The position numbers and the translations under genes were made by a program. Under the pieces are notes generated by a model. That model was not told the DNA's origin and made no database searches. It was given only the letters and a program-made list of their open reading frames with translations. DNA of 64,000 nucleotides from positions 62,001 through 126,000 of the forward strand of contig NZ_LMPJ01000008.1 in assembly GCF_001424585.1 (NCBI RefSeq), in the 5' to 3' direction. Shown here in pieces: positions 34,507-40,671 of the stretch (its first letter is position 1; the number at the start of each line of letters is the position of its first letter). This DNA is from Chryseobacterium sp. Leaf180. Lineage in GTDB: Bacteria; Bacteroidota; Bacteroidia; Flavobacteriales; Weeksellaceae.

Positions 34507-35341
34507 CTCTGAAAAGTTTAAAAACGGTAATCTCCGGGCGTACCATAAATCTTACCTGAAAAGAATGCCCGATGGCTCGGTTGATGTAGAGCATTCTTCC
34601 GTCTTCCAGATCTATTTCTCCAGATATATACTTTCTGTTTTTTACGGGAAGAATCGGCGTGATGACACCGGGAATTCTGCATTGTCCGCCATGCGTATGA
34701 CCACTGAGAATCCAGCCCTGGTAACCGTTCCAGACATCCAAATCACAGACATCTGGATTGTGACAGAGCACCAGATTTGCTTTTTCGGGATCGTAATGTT
34801 TCATCACTTTCATCGGGTCAAAATTGGGCGACCAGAGATCGTCAAAGCCGATAATGTTTAAACCGTGGGCTTCAATTTGTTCGTTATTCATCATCCTTAC
34901 CCCATGATTTTGCAGAATACGGCAGATCTCTTCAGAAGAACCCAGATCTTTCCAGTCTGCTCCATAATCGTGATTGCCAAGAATTCCGTAAGTGCCCAAA
35001 TGTCCATAAACTGCAATGTCCATTACTTTTTTCAGGCTTTCATGATCTTCTGCGGTTCCGTGATTTACATAATCTCCGGTGTAAACTACAAAATCGGGAT
35101 TATAATTTTTTGCTTTTTGAAAAGATTCAATCAGAAAATTCCAGTCGAAACGGTTGCCGACGTGCAGATCTGAAATCTGCATGAGAATTTTTCCTTCAAG
35201 ATGTTCAGGCAGATTTTTTATGGGAAGTTTCCTTTCAACAAATTCGACCCAAAATGGCTCTATCTGCCATGAATAAAGAAAAGGCAATGCTCCAACTGCA
35301 GAAAGCTGCATGAGTCTTTTCAGAAATCTTTTTCTTGTCAT
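34493..35341 (-). CDS. Membrane-associated metallophosphoesterase with Tat-like signal
   Basis: 282 residues. Calcineurin-type metal-binding motifs in order: SDLH (D58, H60), GDY (D90), GNHD (N123, H124), the HNPD segment and GHTHGGQ near residue 215. The N-terminus TRKRFLKR followed by a hydrophobic stretch resembles a twin-arginine signal (S/T-R-R-x-F-L-K) with RK in place of RR. B. subtilis YkuE, a Tat-exported phosphoesterase of this family, is a close precedent. Substrate unknown, possibly a lipid-linked or nucleotide diphosphate. Confidence 0.85.
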   Translation of the reverse strand: MTRKRFLKRLMQLSAVGALPFLYSWQIEPFWVEFVERKLPIKNLPEHLEGKILMQISDLHVGNRFDWNFLIESFQKAKNYNPDFVVYTGDYVNHGTAEDHESLKKVMDIAVYGHLGTYGILGNHDYGADWKDLGSSEEICRILQNHGVRMMNNEQIEAHGLNIIGFDDLWSPNFDPMKVMKHYDPEKANLVLCHNPDVCDLDVWNGYQGWILSGHTHGGQCRIPGVITPILPVKNRKYISGEIDLEDGRMLYINRAIGHSFQVRFMVRPEITVFKLFRDEKI

Positions 35342-35353
35342 GATTTCCAGAAA

Positions 35354-35641
35354 TTAACTCCCTGAGATCGGGCTTCCGAAAAGTCCCACGGCCATTTCTA
35401 CCCAAATAAGGATGAGCAGAAAAACGATAACGCAAGAAAAAATAATGCGCGATGTTTTGGATTTTACTTTTCTCAGGATCATATCGATGATAAAAGCAGT
35501 TCCAAAAAGCAATGCTGCACCGATAACAAAATCGCTGAGAGACCAGTCAAATTCTTTTGAAGTTAAATTACCAATTAGTGGGATGCAGAGTATTGCTGCC
35601 GGAACACCATAGATGATTGTTGTTTTTTGTTTTTGTGTCAT
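35354..35641 (-). CDS. Small membrane protein of unknown function
   Basis: 95 residues with three hydrophobic segments (about 6-24, 36-55 and 64-88) and a short Gly-rich C-terminus. The central region SDFVIGAALLFGTAFIIDMILRK is amphipathic. No motif recognised. It starts just upstream of the metallophosphoesterase gene (12-base spacing) and is likely co-transcribed with it. Confidence 0.65.
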   Translation of the reverse strand: MTQKQKTTIIYGVPAAILCIPLIGNLTSKEFDWSLSDFVIGAALLFGTAFIIDMILRKVKSKTSRIIFSCVIVFLLILIWVEMAVGLFGSPISGS

Positions 35642-35705
35642 GATTTATAATTAAATTTTATAAAGTACTTTGTTTTTCAAAGTTAATTTTAAAAAAAATA
35701 TAGGT

Positions 35706-35996
35706 TTATCTTCCTATTAATTTTTCCAGTGCATCTAAATGTTGTGTAAAAGCTGTTCTACCGGATTGCGTAACACGGTAAGAAGTTTTGGGTTTTTTAC
35801 CCACAAATTCTTTTTTGACTTCTATGTAATTAGCTTTTTCTAATGCATTGCTGTGACTTGCCATGTTGCCGTCTGTGATTTCCAACAAACTTTTCATTTC
35901 AGAAAAATCAACCCAATCGTTGACCATCAGAACGGACATGATGCCCAATCTTACACGGCTTTCGAATTCTTTGTTGAGTTTTGAAATGTTGATCAT
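35706..35996 (-). CDS. Winged-helix transcriptional regulator (PF13601-like)
   Basis: 96 residues, almost entirely one winged helix. RVRLGIMSVLMVNDWVDFSEMKSLLEITDGN forms the first helices, ASHSNALEKANYIEVKKEF the recognition helix, and KPKTSYRVTQSG the wing. This family (ArsR/MarR-like) often controls adjacent membrane proteins. Two membrane-protein genes lie directly upstream on the same strand with 1-base spacing, so it may repress its own operon. Ligand unknown. Confidence 0.82.
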   Translation of the reverse strand: MINISKLNKEFESRVRLGIMSVLMVNDWVDFSEMKSLLEITDGNMASHSNALEKANYIEVKKEFVGKKPKTSYRVTQSGRTAFTQHLDALEKLIGR

Positions 35997-35997
35997 T

Positions 35998-36624
35998 TTA
36001 ATTTAATTCTTGCTTGGAAAAACATTGAGGACCGATTGCGCCACCTCCATATTCCAACATTAAGTTTCTGTTTACTAAAACGTATTCGCATCTGTTTTTA
36101 AATGCACTTCTATCTGTTTGAATTTCCTGAAAAATATTGAAGGAATACATTCCCAAACCACTTCTTTTAAAACCAATTTTTATAGGTTCTCCATCTTCTA
36201 CTGATATACAATTTGCTTTGTCTAACCTTTCTTTTAATCCTTTAATATCATTTACATCCCAGTTCAAAATACTTTTTAAACTATCCTTTTGCAAGTCACG
36301 AATATCAACATCCCATTCCTGATAAATCACTTGATGAGACGAGTCCTTAAGAGTAGTAATCTGTAATCTGTTTAATATTTTATTGTCTTTGAACTCAATG
36401 TCGACCAAGTAATCATTTGGTTTTATTTGATTGTAGTAATTTATTAAATCTGCAATCTCTTTTTCTTTAGAGAAATACTCGCTTTTCAATTCTGAAACAG
36501 AATAATTTTTATCAAATCCACCAAATGCAGATGTTACCATAACCGAAAAAACAATAGCACCAATCAGTAATAAACATCCTACAACAGAAATTCCAACAAA
36601 AAAATATTTAATGGTCTTTTCCAT
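35998..36624 (-). CDS. Membrane-anchored protein of unknown function
   Basis: 208 residues with one N-terminal membrane helix (about 8-31) and a soluble extracytoplasmic domain. There is a Lys/Asp-rich helical middle (LKSEYFSKEKEIADLINYY) and a beta-rich end. The protein has no lipobox. The stop lies 1 base before the winged-helix gene, and its start overlaps the membrane protein gene upstream by one base, so the three are tightly coupled. Function unknown. Confidence 0.68.
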   Translation of the reverse strand: MEKTIKYFFVGISVVGCLLLIGAIVFSVMVTSAFGGFDKNYSVSELKSEYFSKEKEIADLINYYNQIKPNDYLVDIEFKDNKILNRLQITTLKDSSHQVIYQEWDVDIRDLQKDSLKSILNWDVNDIKGLKERLDKANCISVEDGEPIKIGFKRSGLGMYSFNIFQEIQTDRSAFKNRCEYVLVNRNLMLEYGGGAIGPQCFSKQELN

Positions 36625-37241
36625 TATTTATACTTCTTATGCATACTCCACCCATACACAATATGCAGAACGCCAAAACCGATCGTCCAGGCAATCAATC
36701 CCCAGCCGAGAAAAAGGCAGGAGATTAGCCCTAAAATAATCTGACAGTAACCAAGATATTTCAGATCGGTAAGCGTATATCGCTCAGCACTGATCAATGC
36801 CAAACCATAAAAAATTAACGTAACCGGCGCAATAAAAACGAATAAATGATGCTTCAGCAGAATCAGGCAAAATAAGCCTCCAGTCACCAGCGGAATGGTG
36901 AAAGTTACCAACAGCCGGCGCGTCGTTGCATCCCAGATTTTCAATCCTTTTTTTCTGCTTTTACTTGCCGTAAAAATATATCCGCTTACAAGTGCCGAAA
37001 TCAAAATGACAATTCCAATAATAAAAAGTTCCTGTACCAAATCTTTGGTAAATACATTCCGGTCACCATCAAAATAATCTATTCCTTCCCTTTTAAAAAC
37101 AAAGAACACATACATGGCGCCAATAATGGCAGAAATTCCGGCAAATACTCCAGACAAGCCGCTTAAAGAAATAAAACGTGACGAACGCTCCATCATGGAA
37201 CGGATGTGCGATAAGTCTTCGTGATAGTTTTTTGATTCCAT
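36624..37241 (-). CDS. Multi-pass membrane protein of the winged-helix operon
   Basis: 205 residues from the ATG at 37241 (MESKNYHEDLSHIRSMMERSSRFISLSG). An N-terminal amphipathic segment is followed by about six hydrophobic helices. The pattern SHIRSMMERSSRFISLSGLSGVFAG is, from memory, recurrent in Bacteroidota genes paired with PF13601 regulators. The 21 upstream in-frame codons are unlikely to be used. Function unknown; sensing or stress response through the paired regulator is plausible. Confidence 0.72.
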   Translation of the reverse strand: MESKNYHEDLSHIRSMMERSSRFISLSGLSGVFAGISAIIGAMYVFFVFKREGIDYFDGDRNVFTKDLVQELFIIGIVILISALVSGYIFTASKSRKKGLKIWDATTRRLLVTFTIPLVTGGLFCLILLKHHLFVFIAPVTLIFYGLALISAERYTLTDLKYLGYCQIILGLISCLFLGWGLIAWTIGFGVLHIVYGWSMHKKYK

Positions 37242-37318
37242 ATAAAAGAACTTTGAATTACAAAGTAAAATAGAAAAAATAAAATGCACAAGCTTTTTGT
37301 GCATTTTTATACAATATT

Positions 37319-38083
37319 TTATTTAGCTCTTAATTTTTCTTTAATTGCTTCAATATTTTTCTTTGCACTATCTTCCAAAATCAAACTTGCGCTCATGTGA
37401 ATTCTTGCAGGCATCAATTCGTTGAAATGCTCTGTTCCTTCCCAGGAAACTTTTTTAATTAAAGCTAAAGCATCTTCACTTCTTGAAGAAAGAGTTTTCA
37501 TAAATTTCTCCAGTTTAGAATCCATTTCTGCGATATTTTCGGAAACAGAATGATAAATATTATGCTGTTCTGCCCATTCTGCAGACCTGAAATCTGCATC
37601 AATTGCCATAGCTGAAAACTGAGATTTGCCAATCTTTCTTTCAACATAAGGCCCAATCACAAACGGACCGATTCCTAAATTTATTTCCGTTAAAGCTAAA
37701 GCAGAATCTTTAGTGGCAAAACAGTAATCTGCTCCACAAGCCAGCCCTACTCCACCACCGGTTGTTTTTCCCTGAACCCTTACGACAACAATTTTACCGC
37801 AATTTCTCATAGCGTTTAAAACTTTAGCAAAACCTCCGAAAAATTTTGTGGATGCTTCCAATTCTTCAATAGCTAAAAGCTCATCGAAACTTGCACCTGC
37901 ACAGAAAGCCTTTTCACCTTCACTCTTTACAAGAATCGCTTTTACTTCGTTTTTTGCTCCTTCTTCAAGAATAGTTTGAGCCAATTTTTCAAGAATTGCT
38001 CCGGGAAGAGCATTACTTTTTGCTGTTCCGAAAGTGATTTCGGCAATATTATTTTTAATTTCTGATGTTACGAAATCGCTCAT
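37319..38083 (-). CDS. Enoyl-CoA hydratase/isomerase family protein
   Basis: 254-residue crotonase. The oxyanion-hole segment AFCAGASFDEL and the active-site loop LTEINLGIGPF (with the second catalytic Glu) are clear. The first catalytic Glu of two-Glu hydratases is replaced: the loop reads KTTGGGVGLACGAD. That pattern is shared with single-Glu crotonases such as methylglutaconyl-CoA hydratase (Liu leucine pathway). It lies 2.6 kb from the phenylacetate operon but is probably not PaaF. It has its own -7 box at 38107-38114. Confidence 0.82.
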   Translation of the reverse strand: MSDFVTSEIKNNIAEITFGTAKSNALPGAILEKLAQTILEEGAKNEVKAILVKSEGEKAFCAGASFDELLAIEELEASTKFFGGFAKVLNAMRNCGKIVVVRVQGKTTGGGVGLACGADYCFATKDSALALTEINLGIGPFVIGPYVERKIGKSQFSAMAIDADFRSAEWAEQHNIYHSVSENIAEMDSKLEKFMKTLSSRSEDALALIKKVSWEGTEHFNELMPARIHMSASLILEDSAKKNIEAIKEKLRAK

Positions 38084-38106
38084 TACTTGTCTGATATTGA
38101 TTTAAA

Positions 38107-38114
38107 CAAAAATA
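38107..38114 (-). promoter_or_regulatory. -7 promoter element of the crotonase gene
   Basis: TATTTTTG on the minus strand matches TAnnTTTG, 23 bases upstream of the ATG. Confidence 0.45.
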
Positions 38115-38325
38115 CTAACAATTGTTCGGTTAAAAAATTTAATGCACAAAATTTCTATATTAAAATCCTAATCCGTATAAATACTGATATTTAAAAACAC
38201 GTATTTATACTCTACCGTATTCTACCGGAAATCTGTTATTTTGTACCAGAAATAAAAAACTAATTCCCATGAAAACTTGTTTTAAATACTACAGGTTTTC
38301 AAAAAACGATTCCAGGCATAAATGA

Positions 38326-38349
38326 AAATTCCCCAACAGAGGGGAATTT
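38326..38349. terminator. Hairpin at the end of the methyltransferase gene
   Basis: AAATTCCCC and GGGGAATTT form a 9-bp stem with a 6-base loop. It lies just past the methyltransferase stop on the minus strand. It also directly abuts the stop of a short plus-strand reading frame (38269-38325). Confidence 0.6.
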
Positions 38350-38354
38350 ATTGT

Positions 38355-39134
38355 TTAAGAAAGTTTAAACGATTTTCTTCCGTACATCAAAATCCTCTTG
38401 AACGCATATATGGCGGGAAACTTTTCAAATTTTTCGTCAATTCTTTTTTTATATTCAGAGATAAATTTCTTCTTATTATCTTCATCCAATATTTCCAAAT
38501 ATGGAATCAATGCTGAACCAGAAATAAACTGAAATAATTTTTCAGCATTATCAGCAATAATCGGATAAACTTTAATGGAAATATTTAAATCTTTCAAACC
38601 TGCATTAAACATCATTTTTGTATACTCATCCAAACTTAAAACCGGAGAAACTCTGTTCCAACTTTGAAGCTGAGTTTTGTAAGGTTCTTCCGAAGCCAGC
38701 TGAAATAAAATCTGATTGAGAATATTTTCAGACTGAACAGGCATTTGTACGGCAAACTGTCCGTTTTCATTTAGCAACGAAAGCAGTTTCGGAAATAATT
38801 CCTTATGATTATCCGACCATTGTAAAGCCGCATTGCTAAAAATCAAATCCCATTTTTCATCTGAATCATACAATTCTTCAATTGTTTTTTGCTTAAAATG
38901 TAGTCTTTCATTTTCAAAACCAGAAGATTTCTCAAGCATCTCTGCTGAAGAATCGATTCCTAAAAAATTGGTATCTGTAAATTTCTGTGACAAAATATGA
39001 GTTTGTTCACCCGTTCCACAGCCGATGTCGATTGCTTTTTGTAAACCATCAGAAGAAATATTTTCAGTTAAATCAAAAAACGGTTGATAACGGATGTTTT
39101 TAAATTGGTTGTAAATTTCGGGATTCCAGGGCAT
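38355..39134 (-). CDS. SAM-dependent methyltransferase, Tam-like
   Basis: 259 residues. Class I Rossmann methyltransferase with SAM motif I DIGCGTGEQT, the acidic loop GIDSSAEML, and motif post-I SNAALQW. The opening MPWNPEIYNQF and the SNAALQWSDNHKELFP segment are typical of trans-aconitate 2-methyltransferase (Tam), which detoxifies trans-aconitate. The substrate remains a family inference. Single gene between a terminator and the REP-transposase region. Confidence 0.82.
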   Translation of the reverse strand: MPWNPEIYNQFKNIRYQPFFDLTENISSDGLQKAIDIGCGTGEQTHILSQKFTDTNFLGIDSSAEMLEKSSGFENERLHFKQKTIEELYDSDEKWDLIFSNAALQWSDNHKELFPKLLSLLNENGQFAVQMPVQSENILNQILFQLASEEPYKTQLQSWNRVSPVLSLDEYTKMMFNAGLKDLNISIKVYPIIADNAEKLFQFISGSALIPYLEILDEDNKKKFISEYKKRIDEKFEKFPAIYAFKRILMYGRKSFKLS

Positions 39135-39252
39135 AATATTTTAGTTTTTGGTTAATTTTAATTGCGTAGCCGGTATTATATTATGGACAAAATAAGGGTA
39201 GATTCCGTAGGTATCTTATTTGTGTAGAATTCGATAATCACCGCTACAATTT

Positions 39253-39269
39253 GCGTTCCGTAGGAACGC
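39253..39269. repeat. REP palindrome, left of the transposase
   Basis: GCGTTCCGTAGGAACGC: 7-bp arms around GTA. It lies 10 bases past the transposase stop. A degenerate relative (GATTCCGTAGGTATC) is at 39201-39215. Confidence 0.8.
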
Positions 39270-39278
39270 TATCTTTTT

Positions 39279-39743
39279 TCAATCATAGAATTCAAATAAA
39301 TATTCATCTTTAAATTCAATTTCAAAAGCATTCAAAAATTCAATATATTCTTCTCTAAAACTTTTCTTATTATGATGCGTTTCCTGACTTAAGACATAAT
39401 TCACGACCTGTTGCTTCTGACTTTTAGCATAAGAAAATGCTCCATAACCTTGCTGCCATAAAAAATGATTGAAAGTTAATTTCTTTTTGTTAATAAAATT
39501 GGTTGATTCTGTTTTAACAATTTTCACCAAATCTGAAATGGTAATTTTTAAATTTTTATAACTAAAAAAGATATGAATGTGGTCAGGATTTGCATAAATA
39601 GCCAAGACCTTTTGTCCTTTGTTATTTAAAATTCCGCAAATATATTTTTCAATTTCATCACGAACTGAACTTGAAATTTTGTTATCTCTGCATTTTGTAG
39701 CAAATACTAATTGAATGTAGATTTGGGTATATGTGGTTGACAT
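39279..39743 (-). CDS. REP-associated tyrosine transposase (IS200/IS605-like)
   Basis: 154-residue Y1 HUH enzyme. The HUH metal site is NPDHIHIFFSY (HIH), and the catalytic Tyr is in SQKQQVVNYVLSQETHH. Flanking REP palindromes and the absence of a second IS200-type gene argue for a domesticated REP-associated transposase (RAYT) rather than an active insertion sequence. It would nick single-stranded REP sites and could move REP repeats in the genome. Similar-sequence palindromes lie at 39253, 39761 and 39812. Confidence 0.87.
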   Translation of the reverse strand: MSTTYTQIYIQLVFATKCRDNKISSSVRDEIEKYICGILNNKGQKVLAIYANPDHIHIFFSYKNLKITISDLVKIVKTESTNFINKKKLTFNHFLWQQGYGAFSYAKSQKQQVVNYVLSQETHHNKKSFREEYIEFLNAFEIEFKDEYLFEFYD

Positions 39744-39760
39744 ATTTGTGTTTTTAGATG

Positions 39761-39777
39761 GCGTTCCTACGGAACGC
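39761..39777. repeat. REP palindrome, right copy 1
   Basis: GCGTTCCTACGGAACGC, the inverse partner of the left copy, 18 bases upstream of the transposase start. Confidence 0.8.
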
Positions 39778-39811
39778 TGTTTTGGTTACCATTATATTTT
39801 CTACACAGATT

Positions 39812-39828
39812 CCGTTCCTACGGAACGC
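39812..39828. repeat. REP palindrome, right copy 2
   Basis: CCGTTCCTACGGAACGC, 34 bases beyond the first right copy. TTCTACACA just before it (39800-39808) is the inverse of TGTGTAGAA at 39221-39229 on the other side of the transposase gene. Confidence 0.8.
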
Positions 39829-39918
39829 CACTTTCTAAATAGATTTGATGTAATCTCATGCTTCATCTTTAAAATTCTCAAGCCTCAAATCTAAATTATA
39901 TCATTTTGAATTGTTTCG

Positions 39919-40605
39919 TTAAAACTTCTTCAACGCTAAAATATACTTATCAATATACAGATCTTTTTCTTTCGATTTATATTGCTGAATATATCTCGGG
40001 TGTTCCAAAACGGTCATTTTATTGAAAAGATTGGCTTCCTGATTTAATTTTGAAATAAATTCTGCATTCTTTTTGCCTAAAATAAAGACTTCCGAAGTAT
40101 CAAGATTTAAACTTATATGCTTTTTCAGAGAATCAATCATAAAATCTTTCACATCATTAAAAAGTTCTCTGTCATCGTAATAATTGGCGTTAATCCAGCT
40201 TCCTTTAGATTTTCTTACAATTGCTAAAGGAAAAGGTGAATTGATGTAAATATCTCTGTAAAATTCTGCTGCACCACCATAAGATTCAATCATATAATAC
40301 ATGAAAACTGAAGAAATTTCATGCGTGCGAGCAGATTCCATTCTGATTCCGCAAACCGACTCCAGACGTTTTGTATCGGTAAACGGAACTCCTGTAACTC
40401 CCGCTCCGTGACGGCTTGGATTAATTCCTATTAAGAATTTTCTCTGATTTGAATCGCTGTAGTATTTCCGGTAAAACTTTTCCATAACAATCATCGTTTC
40501 GGGATTGTTGAAATACGGATTTAAAACCTGAAAATCGTGCGGTAATTTTCCGGAATAATGAAGATTTTTATTAAAACTGATAATTTTATCTGCTAAATTT
40601 TTCAC
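39919..40605 (-). CDS. SMUG2-type uracil-DNA glycosylase-like protein
   Basis: 228 residues from GTG at 40605 (KNLADKIISFNKNLHYSGKLP). The longer frame to 40650 would be translated from the paaZ terminator stem and is discarded. The motif GINPSRHGAGVTGVPFTD matches the uracil-DNA-glycosylase-fold family of SMUG2/DUF4918, and EHPRYIQQY is the second conserved stretch. The predicted role is removal of damaged or deaminated bases from DNA. Downstream of the paa operon but not part of it. Confidence 0.82.
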   Translation of the reverse strand: MKNLADKIISFNKNLHYSGKLPHDFQVLNPYFNNPETMIVMEKFYRKYYSDSNQRKFLIGINPSRHGAGVTGVPFTDTKRLESVCGIRMESARTHEISSVFMYYMIESYGGAAEFYRDIYINSPFPLAIVRKSKGSWINANYYDDRELFNDVKDFMIDSLKKHISLNLDTSEVFILGKKNAEFISKLNQEANLFNKMTVLEHPRYIQQYKSKEKDLYIDKYILALKKF

Positions 40606-40623
40606 ACTACAAGATAAAAAAAT

Positions 40624-40648
40624 GCAGCAATTAATCGATAATTGCTGC
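40624..40648 (-). terminator. Terminator of the phenylacetate operon
   Basis: GCAGCAATTA, loop ATCGA, TAATTGCTGC, followed on the minus strand by TTTTTTT. It lies 24 bases past the paaZ stop and is a good intrinsic terminator. Confidence 0.88.
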
Positions 40649-40671
40649 ACTGTGTTTTTTTTAAATTGATA

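Noticed and set aside
37319..38083. PaaF hydratase of the phenylacetate pathway
   Set aside because: The first catalytic Glu is missing and the gene is outside the operon with its own promoter.
39279..39743. Active IS200/IS605 insertion sequence
   Set aside because: No tnpB and no clear left/right-end IS structure; single gene with REP palindromes suggests a domesticated RAYT.
40606..40650. Upstream extension of the SMUG2-type gene
   Set aside because: It would start inside the paaZ terminator hairpin; GTG at 40605 fits the family start.
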